Notes: generated by a model not told the origin, from the letters alone. Numbered from the stretch's first letter, positions 1 to 6,930 are shown. The stretch is DNA of 9,461 bases from an uncultured Chloroflexota bacterium (GCA_937927665.1 CALBRY010000512.1:1-9461); one strand, 5' to 3'. Made by a program: numbers and translations.

Positions 1-8
1 CCCCGGTT

Positions 9-37
9 TTGACAGCGGCGGCAAAAGGCTTTACAGT
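9..37 (+). promoter_or_regulatory. Sigma-70-type promoter of the PBP-like/serine hydrolase operon
   Basis: A perfect -35 hexamer TTGACA (9-14) is followed by exactly 17 bp and then TACAGT (32-37), a 4/6 match to TATAAT. Transcription would begin near position 44. That leaves a leader of about 28 nt holding a GAGG ribosome binding site (60-63), 8 nt before the ATG at 72. The in-frame TTG at 9 is part of the -35 box and so is not a usable start. Confidence 0.65.
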
Positions 38-71
38 CGGGCATGGAATCGTATTTTGTGAGGTTCACCCG

Positions 72-3026
72 ATGTCGACCGCCGCGCAGATCGTCCGCCG
101 CCGCAAACGCCGTGAGGAACGCAAAGCCGCAGAACGCCAGCGCAGTCAGTTCTGGATGATCGTGTTTGGCGCGCTGTTTGTGATCGTGATCGGGATTCCC
201 GGCGGGCTGGCATTCGGCGGCGCGGTGACAATTTATGCCGATGCTGCCGCTGATGTGCCGCCATTTGCAACAAATCCTTACATAGGCGGCGAACTCGTCA
301 CGCGCATGTATGATCGCAGCGGTGCGACGTTGATCCACAGTCTGCAAGACCCGAGCGGCGGTGATGCGTGGATCGAATTGGAAACACTGCCGAATTATGT
401 CGTCAATGCGATGCTTGCGGTTGAAGACCCGGATTACTGGGAAACCGCGCGGTTTGATCTTGTGTCGACTCTGCTGCGGCTGTGGCAGAATATTTTTATC
501 GGAGCGACTCCGGCGGATAACTCGCTGGTGGGGCGCTTGGCGCGCAATGTGATCGCGGAAGAAAGCGGCACCAGCGCCGATCAGCAGGCGCGCGAAGTCG
601 CGCTCGTGGCGGAGCTTTTGCGCCGCTACACGCCGGAACAACTTCTTGAATGGCATTTGAACACCAATTATTACGGCAGCGAAGCATACGGAATCGAAGC
701 GGCGGCGCAGATTTACTTGAATAAACGCGCCGTTGATCTCACGCTCGACGAAGCGGCGATGCTGGCATCGATCCCGACCGCACCGCAGTACAACCCGTTT
801 GATAACGAAGTCGCGGCGCGTGGGCGACAAGCCGATACGCTGCGAATTATGCTTAATACGCGCTTGATCAGTCCGCAGAGCTATGAAGAAGCCTCGGCGG
901 TGATCACGCGCATTCAGCCGACAAGCGCTTATCTGCCGCCGCTCGCGCCGGAATTTGTGACGCTGGCGCGCCGTCAAGCGGAACGCATCCTGACCGATCT
1001 CGGTATGGATGGTGCAAGCATGGTCGCACGCGGCGGCTTGCGCTTGATCACCACGCTGGACACCGATCTGTATGATCAGGCGGAATGCGCGATCCGGGCG
1101 AGTTTGGGCGAAAGCGGCGTCACCACGCGGAGCGGCGCACCGTGTTTGAGCGCGTCGTATCTGCCCGATGTGAGCGCCTATCCGCCGCGCGGGGATGGCG
1201 AAGGCTTGCCCGATGACGGCTCGATCGTCGTGATCGATGCGCGCACCGGAGAAGTGCGGGCGATGGTCGGGGCGGCGCAGCGAACCGCGTATCAACCGGG
1301 GATCACCCTCACGCCGATCGTGTATCTGGAAGGGTTCAACGGCGGCAACAGCCTAGAAACACCCGCGACGATGGCCTTTGACATTCCGACACAGTTCCCC
1401 GGCGGATCAGATGGTTTGATTTACACCGTCGCTAACCCGGACGGACGTTTTCGCGGGGTGTTGAGCTTGCGTGATGCGATGGGCGCGGGCTTGATTCCGC
1501 CAGCGGCGGCGGTTGCCTATGAGCAAGGAATGGGCAACATTCTGCAAACCGCGCACCAGATCGGGATCAATGGTTTAGACGAAGCACGTTATGACCTGAT
1601 GCTGCTTGAACGCGGCGGATCGGTCAGCTTAATGGATATGGCGTATGCCTATTCGGTGTTCGCTACAGGCGGCGATATGCGCGGGGTACAGGTTGAACCC
1701 GCCGCGCGCGGCTACCGGGGGCGCGATCCGATCCTGATTGCGCGGATCGAAAGCGCGGAGGGCGAGATTTTATGGGAATACGATGCCGAAGGCGCGGCGC
1801 GCTGTGATACGTTTGCAACGTGTACGCCGCTTCTTCAAGAAGAACTCGCTTATCTGATCAATGACATTTTAGCGGATCAGGAAACGCGCTGGTCGGTGAT
1901 CGGGCAGGGAAGCCCGCTCGATACTGCGCGCCCAACGGCGGTGATCAACGGGGTGACGGGCGACCGCCGCGATAACTGGACGATCGGCTACACGCCGAAT
2001 TATGTGATCGGCGTGCATTATGGACGTACTGACGGCGCGGCGCTGACGTTGGATGATTTTGGACTGCGCGGTGCGGCGGCGGCATGGCGGGCGGTGATGG
2101 ACTACGTTCACAGCCGCGATGCGCTCCCGTCAACCGGGTGGGAACGTCCGGCGGGCGTGATCGAGATGCGTGTGTGCGAAAAATCGGGTTTGCTGCCGAA
2201 CGGTATTTGCCCGCTGGAAAACGAAATCTTTCTCGACGGAACTCAGCCGCAAGCACAGGATACCTACTGGCAAACTGTCCAGATCAACAGCCAGAATGGA
2301 CTGCGCGCAACGGCGAACACCAGCGCCGAACTGCGCGCCGATGCGGTTTATTTCGTGCCGCCAAGTAATGCGCTCGATTGGTGGCGTGCGAATAATCAGC
2401 CGCTCCCGCCGGAAGAATATGATACGGTTTCGCGCCCCGACCTGTTACAGACAATCCAGTTCACCGCGCCGAGCGCGTTTGCGTATGTCGGTAGTGAGGT
2501 CGAAATTCGCGGCGTTTTGGACTTGCCCGATTTGCAGTACTACCAACTCAGCTACGGTCAGGGGCTTGATCCGTCCTCGTGGATCGATATCACCGGACAG
2601 GAGACAGGGTATTCACAAAATGCGCCGCTCGGCACATGGAATACCAGTGGGCTTGACGGGTTGTACACGATTCTGTTGGTCGCGGTCGCGTCGGATAACA
2701 GCTATGAAAGCGAAGCTATTCAGGTGACGGTCGATAACACTCCGCCGCAGATCACGCTGACGACGAGCGCACCAAACGGGGTGTATCAGTTCCCCGGCGA
2801 CAGTGAAATCGTGTTGATCGCCGAAGCGACGGATAATCTCGCCGTCGCCCGTGTTGAGTTCTTCCGCGATGGCGCACCACTTGGCGCGGATGAGGTTTAT
2901 CCGTTCGGGTTGGAATGGCGCATCGAGCAGGCAGGCGAGGAGACATTCAGCGCGATTGTGTACGATCAAGTGGGCAATCAGGCGAACGCAAGCCTTACCG
3001 TCAATGTGCAGGGTGCGGGAGAATAG
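72..3026 (+). CDS. Class A penicillin-binding-protein homologue with a degenerate (probably inactive) transpeptidase domain and Ig-like tail
   Basis: This is a 984-residue envelope protein. Residues 1-26 are strongly basic and 27-54 form one membrane anchor, so the rest should lie outside the membrane. A GT51 transglycosylase-like domain spans about 75-300. It keeps both catalytic-type glutamates (E118 of the ED pair, E175) and the later AxGIEAAAxIY and LxxDEAAMLA blocks, but the GGSTITQQLAKN block has become ADNSLVGRLARN (149-160 carry the change). A transpeptidase-like domain (about 380-675) keeps landmarks such as GEVRAMVGA and GYTP (639-642), but SxxK reads I411-T-L-T414, SxN reads G473-L-I475 and KTG reads V628-T-G. 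The whole protein has four lysines (12, 18, 218, 704). A VCxxSGLLP...CP segment (701-714) and two Ig-like domains (about 790-888, 889-980) follow; the last resembles the Big_7 type. The ATG at 72 is chosen for its GAGG site and for the upstream promoter. It is probably a pseudoenzyme or scaffold; residual transglycosylase activity is possible. Confidence 0.88.
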   Translation: MSTAAQIVRRRKRREERKAAERQRSQFWMIVFGALFVIVIGIPGGLAFGGAVTIYADAAADVPPFATNPYIGGELVTRMYDRSGATLIHSLQDPSGGDAWIELETLPNYVVNAMLAVEDPDYWETARFDLVSTLLRLWQNIFIGATPADNSLVGRLARNVIAEESGTSADQQAREVALVAELLRRYTPEQLLEWHLNTNYYGSEAYGIEAAAQIYLNKRAVDLTLDEAAMLASIPTAPQYNPFDNEVAARGRQADTLRIMLNTRLISPQSYEEASAVITRIQPTSAYLPPLAPEFVTLARRQAERILTDLGMDGASMVARGGLRLITTLDTDLYDQAECAIRASLGESGVTTRSGAPCLSASYLPDVSAYPPRGDGEGLPDDGSIVVIDARTGEVRAMVGAAQRTAYQPGITLTPIVYLEGFNGGNSLETPATMAFDIPTQFPGGSDGLIYTVANPDGRFRGVLSLRDAMGAGLIPPAAAVAYEQGMGNILQTAHQIGINGLDEARYDLMLLERGGSVSLMDMAYAYSVFATGGDMRGVQVEPAARGYRGRDPILIARIESAEGEILWEYDAEGAARCDTFATCTPLLQEELAYLINDILADQETRWSVIGQGSPLDTARPTAVINGVTGDRRDNWTIGYTPNYVIGVHYGRTDGAALTLDDFGLRGAAAAWRAVMDYVHSRDALPSTGWERPAGVIEMRVCEKSGLLPNGICPLENEIFLDGTQPQAQDTYWQTVQINSQNGLRATANTSAELRADAVYFVPPSNALDWWRANNQPLPPEEYDTVSRPDLLQTIQFTAPSAFAYVGSEVEIRGVLDLPDLQYYQLSYGQGLDPSSWIDITGQETGYSQNAPLGTWNTSGLDGLYTILLVAVASDNSYESEAIQVTVDNTPPQITLTTSAPNGVYQFPGDSEIVLIAEATDNLAVARVEFFRDGAPLGADEVYPFGLEWRIEQAGEETFSAIVYDQVGNQANASLTVNVQGAGE

Positions 3027-3029
3027 CGG

Positions 3030-4040
3030 ATGTTCGATAGACTGCTAACGTCGCTGATGCACGATCAACAGATACCGGGGTTGGCGTGCGCCCTTCATCG
3101 CGGCGGATCGCTCGTCTACGAGGGTTATCACGGGTTGGCAAACCTTGAGCATGATGTCCCCGTCACCGCCGAGTCGGTGTTCGAGATCGCATCGGTGACC
3201 AAGCTGTTCACCGCTCAGGCGATTTTGAGGCTGGCGCAGGAAAAACGGCTCGCACTGGATGATCCGATCCATGATTATGTGCCGGGGCTGCCGGACGCAT
3301 GGCGCGGGGTCACGATCCGGCATATCTTGATACACCAATCCGGTATCCCCAGCTTTACCGATCCGCCGCGCTACTGGGAGATCACCCGCGAGGAAAAATC
3401 GCTCGATCAAATTCTGGCGCTGGTGCGCGATCAACCGCTCAGGTACGCGCCGGGGGAACGCCACAGCTACGATAACACGGGTTTTTACCTGCTTGGTTAT
3501 GTGATCGAGCGGGTGAGTGGAATCGCTTACGCCGATTACCTGAAGCAGACGATTTTCGATCCGTTGGGGATGACACAAACCCGCACCAATGATTACACAG
3601 CGGTGATTCCGCATCGTGTACACGGGTATGATCTCAAAGAAGGCGTGATCGTCAACAAGCCGTATTACAGCGTGACGAATACGTTCAGCGCGGGAAATGT
3701 CGTTTCGACCGTGCGCGATCTGCTGGCGTGGCGTGCTTCTCTGTTCGATGACACAATCCTGAACGCCGATCTGCGCCGCTTGTGGTGGACTCCGTATCCG
3801 TCACAATCCGCTAACGAACGCGCAAACAGCTTCTCGATCGGCTTGGGCTGGTTTATGGTCGATTCCCCGTTTGGCACGTTTTATGGGCATAACGGCGGAA
3901 TTCAGGGATTTGCCTCCTCGTATATCTATTATCCACAAACCGATACCACCGCGATCATTCTCGTCAATACGAGCCGCGTCACTGAGCCGCACCGGATTGC
4001 CTTCGCTATGCTTCAGCATGAAATCGACAAGCCGTTATAG
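3030..4040 (+). CDS. Beta-lactamase-family serine hydrolase (class C/DD-peptidase fold)
   Basis: This is a 336-residue member of the beta-lactamase (PF00144) family of penicillin-recognising-type serine hydrolases, which includes class C beta-lactamases, DD-carboxypeptidases, D-aminopeptidases and esterases. All catalytic motifs are visible: S55-V-T-K58 (nucleophile and base), Y147-D-N149 and H287-N-G-G290 (the KTG equivalent). The family LLxHxSGxP block appears as ILIHQSGIPSF (99-109). There is no signal peptide or membrane segment, so it is probably cytoplasmic unless exported by an unrecognised route. The ATG lies 3 nt after the PBP-like gene's stop, and GGAGAA (3018-3023) inside the end of that gene gives a 6-nt spacing, so the two are almost certainly co-transcribed. 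The substrate cannot be told from sequence; peptidoglycan peptides or D-amino-acid compounds are natural guesses from context. Its last 6 nt overlap the convergent M24 gene. Confidence 0.92.
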   Translation: MFDRLLTSLMHDQQIPGLACALHRGGSLVYEGYHGLANLEHDVPVTAESVFEIASVTKLFTAQAILRLAQEKRLALDDPIHDYVPGLPDAWRGVTIRHILIHQSGIPSFTDPPRYWEITREEKSLDQILALVRDQPLRYAPGERHSYDNTGFYLLGYVIERVSGIAYADYLKQTIFDPLGMTQTRTNDYTAVIPHRVHGYDLKEGVIVNKPYYSVTNTFSAGNVVSTVRDLLAWRASLFDDTILNADLRRLWWTPYPSQSANERANSFSIGLGWFMVDSPFGTFYGHNGGIQGFASSYIYYPQTDTTAIILVNTSRVTEPHRIAFAMLQHEIDKPL

Positions 4041-5135
4041 CTCCAAAATACCGGGACGGCGGATCGTTTTGCCGTCTATTTCGACCGCGATCGCCGGAAA
4101 GTTCTCTGAGGCGGCAGTCAAGATTTCAAAACCATTTTCGCCGATCACGATCGTATCTTCGCTGCTGATTCCCACAATCGACGGATTCCACGCACACGCA
4201 CCGCCTAGCGGGATCACCGATCCATCGCCCGGTTTAGCGAGTCGCTCACGGGTGTCATAGCCGATCAAGCCGCCTTGATGCTGATGCCGCCACTGTCCAT
4301 CCTCACCGACTGCCGTATATGCCGCTTGAATCTCCGTAAATACATCGTTGAGCGTCCGTCCCGGCGTGCTGGCATTCATCGCGGTGACATCAATAAACGC
4401 AACCCGCCGCGCTTTGTCCATCAACGCCGCCGGAATACTGCCGAACTGAGCAAAACGGGTCGCCGCCGCGATCAAGCCGCCGCGCCGCATACACAACACC
4501 ATCATGACACGCTCGGTCACCTGCTTATCGGTGATCAACGGGTGACGAAAGCGGTTGATTCGGTCATCGACTGCCACAAGGTTGACGACCGCCAATCCGC
4601 CGCGCTGACGCGCCGCCGCATCCAAGCGCGCCGCGATCTGCCATTCGCTGTCACCGCGCCGGGTGGCGCTGATCGCTTCTTCAAGCGCCGCCGCCGCATC
4701 GAATCCGAGGGCGCGGTAGCGAATTTGTTCCGGTTCCATCAACTGAATTCGCAGTTCCCATAATTCCGGTTCGGCGTCGGTATCAGTGATGATTCGCTCC
4801 GACGGAACGAGGGCGCGGCGCATAGATTGATTTTCCAGCGGGTGATTAAGACGGAACCAATCAAAGGGTTGTAGTTCAAAACCGAGTTCTTCAAGAAGCT
4901 CTTCTTGGCGAAGGCGAGGTTGTTCATTGTTCGGGGTGAATATCATGCGGTGTTCGCGTGTGACGAGGACGGAGTACACCCCCGTTTCGCTGTCGATGGG
5001 GATACTGGCATCCGCGCCCGCTGTCATCCATGCGATATTGCGCGTTCGCTGAAACCATAACCCATCAGCATTCCGTTTATCCAAAACCGCCCGGATGAGC
5101 GCGTGCTTGGCATCGACTTCCTGCAAACGATTCAT
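4035..5135 (-). CDS. M24 (aminopeptidase P/creatinase-fold) protein lacking most metal ligands
   Basis: This 366-residue protein has the two-part layout of the family: an N-terminal creatinase-like domain (about 1-130) and a C-terminal pita-bread domain (about 135-345). Active M24 peptidases bind two metals through Asp, Asp, His, Glu and Glu. Aligned by eye on landmarks, the Asp pair falls at V213 and A224 (just before T226-R227). The His is kept as H286, the first Glu is N317 (NPS in place of EPG), and the last Glu is kept as E326 in the SSEDTIVI block. H198, in the position of the proton-shuttle histidine (AMPP H243, creatinase H232), is kept. A metal-independent hydrolase, as creatinase is, or a non-enzymatic role are both possible; a dinuclear peptidase is unlikely. 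The ATG at 5135 has only a distant AAGAGGAA (5149-5156) as a possible ribosome binding site. It is convergent with, and overlaps, the serine hydrolase gene. Confidence 0.82.
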   Translation of the reverse strand: MNRLQEVDAKHALIRAVLDKRNADGLWFQRTRNIAWMTAGADASIPIDSETGVYSVLVTREHRMIFTPNNEQPRLRQEELLEELGFELQPFDWFRLNHPLENQSMRRALVPSERIITDTDAEPELWELRIQLMEPEQIRYRALGFDAAAALEEAISATRRGDSEWQIAARLDAAARQRGGLAVVNLVAVDDRINRFRHPLITDKQVTERVMMVLCMRRGGLIAAATRFAQFGSIPAALMDKARRVAFIDVTAMNASTPGRTLNDVFTEIQAAYTAVGEDGQWRHQHQGGLIGYDTRERLAKPGDGSVIPLGGACAWNPSIVGISSEDTIVIGENGFEILTAASENFPAIAVEIDGKTIRRPGILEL

Positions 5136-5202
5136 CGCTTATTAGCCGTTCCTCTTATGAGTTAGGTCACTTGCCTGATTATGCCGCATGAGGGGAAACA
5201 TA
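5136..5202. promoter_or_regulatory. Divergent control region between the M24 gene and the DtxR-type regulator gene
   Basis: This short spacer must carry promoters for both diverging genes. On the plus strand an extended -10 lies just to the right (5203-5211). On the minus strand the best -10 I can find is CATAAT (complement of 5178-5183), without a convincing -35. The spacer also holds an imperfect inverted repeat (5162-5178) and a perfect 9-nt palindrome ATGCCGCAT (5181-5189). Any regulator bound here could affect both genes. Confidence 0.4.
5162..5178. promoter_or_regulatory. Possible DtxR-family operator
   Basis: TTAGGT (5162-5167) and GCCTGA (5173-5178) form an imperfect inverted repeat. 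Read outward-in the arms are TTAGGT and TCAGGC, separated by 5 nt. The TTAGG half resembles the half-site of the known DtxR box. The site lies about 25 bp upstream of the -10 of the DtxR-type gene, a usual place for autoregulation. The match is short and the spacing is 2 nt less than in the DtxR box, so this is only a candidate. Confidence 0.25.
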
Positions 5203-5211
5203 TGCTATAAT
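5203..5211 (+). promoter_or_regulatory. Extended -10 promoter of the DtxR-type regulator gene
   Basis: TGCTATAAT gives a perfect TATAAT (5206-5211) preceded by TGn, the extended -10 signature, which can work without a -35; none is seen at the right distance. Transcription would start near 5218, at or after the first base of the ATG at 5217. This favours the ATG at 5244 as the real start. Confidence 0.6.
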
Positions 5212-5243
5212 GCCAAATGACAGTTTCGTACCGTGAGCGTGGA

Positions 5244-5918
5244 ATGACATTTAATCACCAGCCTTCGGAAAAAGTCGAAAACTTTCTCAAAGCGGTGTAT
5301 GCATTGCAGCAGCAAGCAGGCGAGGGTATGCGTGTTTCCACCAATACCCTTAGCGAGGTGCTGAACATCACCGCGCCTTCCGTAACGGATATGGCGCAGC
5401 GCCTTGTGACCGCTGGATTGATCGACTACCGCAAATATCACGGTGTCCTGCTCACCGCCGATGGCGAAGCGATTGCGCTTCGTGTGCTGCGCCGCCACCG
5501 TTTGCTTGAAACGTATCTTGTGACGGAACTGGGCTATGCGCTGGCTCAAGTCCATGATGAAGCCGAACGCCTTGAACATGCCGTCTCGGATCACTTCATT
5601 GAGGCGATCGCTTTCAAGCTCGGCAACCCCATATTCGATCCGCATGGCGATCCGATCCCGACGGCTCAAGGGACGGTCATTGTGCGCGAACAAATCCCCC
5701 TCAGTGAACTGCCGGAAGGGGTGCGCGCAGCGATTTCGCAGCTAAAAGCCTCTGGTCAATCGATGCTGACATTCATTATTGAGCGTGGTTTTAAACTCGG
5801 CGCGGAAGTCGAAGTGATCGCCCGCGATCCGTTTGATGGACCCGTCACAGTCGAATTAGATGGCGAACGCCGCGTGATCGGGTCAAATATCACCGAGTGT
5901 ATTTTTGTCGAGAAATGA
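5244..5918 (+). CDS. DtxR/MntR-family metal-dependent transcriptional regulator
   Basis: This is a 224-residue cytoplasmic repressor of the iron/manganese-sensing DtxR family. Residues 8-75 form the winged helix (SEKVENFLKAVYAL opening, recognition region around NITAPSVTDMAQRL). Residues 76-140 are the dimerisation and metal-binding domain, with H85 and E89 (HRLLE), H104, E108, E111 and H112 as visible ligands, ending in the family's PHGDPIP signature (133-139). Residues 171-224 are a FeoA/SH3-like domain. The position of DtxR Cys102 is a glutamate (E108), as in MntR (E99), which points to manganese rather than iron; this is inference. The start at 5244 is chosen over the in-frame ATG at 5217 because the TATAAT ends 5 nt before 5217 and because family members begin near this residue. 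The ribosome binding site is weak (GTGAG, 5233-5237). It runs divergent from the M24 gene and no transporter target lies beside it, unless it controls the nearby ABC ATPase. Confidence 0.93.
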   Translation: MTFNHQPSEKVENFLKAVYALQQQAGEGMRVSTNTLSEVLNITAPSVTDMAQRLVTAGLIDYRKYHGVLLTADGEAIALRVLRRHRLLETYLVTELGYALAQVHDEAERLEHAVSDHFIEAIAFKLGNPIFDPHGDPIPTAQGTVIVREQIPLSELPEGVRAAISQLKASGQSMLTFIIERGFKLGAEVEVIARDPFDGPVTVELDGERRVIGSNITECIFVEK

Positions 5919-5952
5919 TGTGTACTTAACCTTGTATCCGTTTGACTCATCA

Positions 5953-6708
5953 CTAGAGAATCTGCGATAGGAACAGCTTCGTGCGCGGGTGATCCGGGCT
6001 TTCAAAGAAATGTTCCGGCGTCCCTTCCTCAACAATGCAGCCTTGATCGAAAAATAAGACCCGATCCGCGACTTCGCGGGCGAATCCCATTTCGTGCGTG
6101 ACCACCAGCATCGTCATTCCGCTGCTGGCGAGTCCTTTCATCACGTCCAGCACTTCTTTGATCATTTCCGGATCAAGTGCCGACGTTGGCTCATCAAACA
6201 GCATGATTTTGGGTTCCATCGCTAGTGCGCGCGCGATGGCGACACGCTGCTGCTGACCGCCCGAAAGCTGACCGGGGAATTTATTCGCTTGTTCGGGAAT
6301 GCCCACACGTTCGAGCAGTTCACGCGCTTTGGCTTCTGCTTTTTCGCGCGACCACTTGCGGACACTGATCGGCGCCAGCGTAATGTTTTGCAGCACTGTC
6401 AAATGAGGAAACAGGTTGAACTGTTGAAACACCATGCCGATTTCGGTACGAATCGCGGCGATGTTGTGGACATCTTGTGTGAGTTCGATATCGTCCACAA
6501 TGATCGTGCCCTTCTGGTGTTCTTCCAGACGGTTGAGGCAGCGAATGAATGTCGATTTGCCTGAACCTGACGGACCGATCACGACGACGACTTCACGCGG
6601 GTAGACCCTGACATTAATATCGCGCAGAACATGAAAATCGCCGTACCACTTATTGACATCGCGGCAGATGATAATCGGCGCATCGGCAGTATTTATACTG
6701 TGCGTCAT
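5953..6708 (-). CDS. Polar amino acid ABC transporter ATP-binding protein (GlnQ type)
   Basis: This 251-residue ATPase would energise uptake of polar amino acids from the cytoplasmic face of the membrane. It has Walker A GPSGSGKST (45-53), the Q-loop at Q95 in MVFQQFNLFPH, the signature LSGGQQQRVAIARALA (148-163), Walker B IMLFDEPTSALDPE (168-181), and the switch histidine H205 in VVTHEMGFA. These match the GlnQ/HisP subgroup closely and all catalytic residues are present. In most genomes this gene follows a permease gene and a binding-protein gene. Here neither is adjacent: downstream is the convergent DtxR-type gene, upstream the divergent FHA gene. An AAAGG (complement of 6720-6724) lies 11 nt before the ATG, a rather long spacing. 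It may serve a permease encoded elsewhere. Exact substrate unknown. Confidence 0.95.
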   Translation of the reverse strand: MTHSINTADAPIIICRDVNKWYGDFHVLRDINVRVYPREVVVVIGPSGSGKSTFIRCLNRLEEHQKGTIIVDDIELTQDVHNIAAIRTEIGMVFQQFNLFPHLTVLQNITLAPISVRKWSREKAEAKARELLERVGIPEQANKFPGQLSGGQQQRVAIARALAMEPKIMLFDEPTSALDPEMIKEVLDVMKGLASSGMTMLVVTHEMGFAREVADRVLFFDQGCIVEEGTPEHFFESPDHPRTKLFLSQIL

Positions 6709-6715
6709 CAGTCAC

Positions 6716-6775
6716 TTAACCTTTGATTGCTTCGATGGCGATGCCCAACTTGGTGAACAGAATATCCTCAAAAGA
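6716..6775 (-). pseudogene. Possible 3' remnant of a lost upstream transporter gene
   Basis: On the minus strand, 19 open codons (reading SFEDILFTKLGIAIEAIKG) end in TAA 7 nt before the ATPase's ATG, the spacing expected of a preceding gene in a transporter operon. The frame is closed just upstream by another TAA (6776-6778). An open stretch this short can arise by chance, and I do not recognise a family in it, so the reading as a permease or binding-protein tail is speculative. It would now be part of the ATPase gene's leader. Confidence 0.25.
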
Positions 6776-6801
6776 TTAACGTGAAGCGAAACGCCTGTCA
6801 A
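6773..6801 (-). promoter_or_regulatory. Candidate promoter of the ABC ATPase gene
   Basis: On the minus strand, a perfect TTGACA (complement of 6796-6801) is followed by 17 bp and TAATCT (complement of 6773-6778), which keeps the T1, A2 and T6 of the -10 consensus. Transcription would start near 6766, giving a leader of roughly 57 nt before the ATPase ATG. Confidence 0.45.
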
Positions 6802-6901
6802 AGTGACTGGTGTTGAGCAGCGAAAAAAGCCAATAATTTGTTTGAATATGGTATGAAGTCAAAAAAAGGATGAATTCCACCCCGCTGATGGGTTATTTTC
6901 G

Positions 6902-6930
6902 TTAGAATTGATGTTCAGGAACGCTATAAT
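6902..6930 (+). promoter_or_regulatory. Promoter of the zinc-ribbon/FHA gene
   Basis: A perfect TATAAT (6925-6930) lies 17 bp after a weak -35 TTAGAA (6902-6907). Transcription would start near 6937, with a leader of about 32 nt. The leader carries AGAGGA (6953-6958), 10 nt before the ATG at 6969. The block GCTATAATG here is the same as at the DtxR-type promoter (5204-5212). Confidence 0.55.

Noticed and set aside
9..71. TTG at 9 as the start of the PBP-like gene
   Set aside because: It coincides with a perfect -35 box; the promoter and GAGG site point to the ATG at 72.
1302..1961. Sequencing frameshifts as the cause of the missing PBP motifs
   Set aside because: Recognisable family landmarks lie in the same frame just before and after each lost motif, and the frame stays open for over 980 codons.
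3045..3623. 192-codon open frame on the minus strand
   Set aside because: It lies wholly antisense to the serine hydrolase, whose motifs are clear, and its own translation shows no family pattern.
5217..5243. ATG at 5217 as start of the DtxR-type gene
   Set aside because: The transcript is predicted to begin at about 5218, so this codon would not be translated.
5205..5693. 162-codon open frame on the minus strand
   Set aside because: It is antisense to the DtxR-type gene, with Arg/His-rich composition typical of a shadow frame.
5919..5952. Terminator between the convergent DtxR-type and ABC genes
   Set aside because: The 34-nt gap shows no stem of useful length and no T-run.
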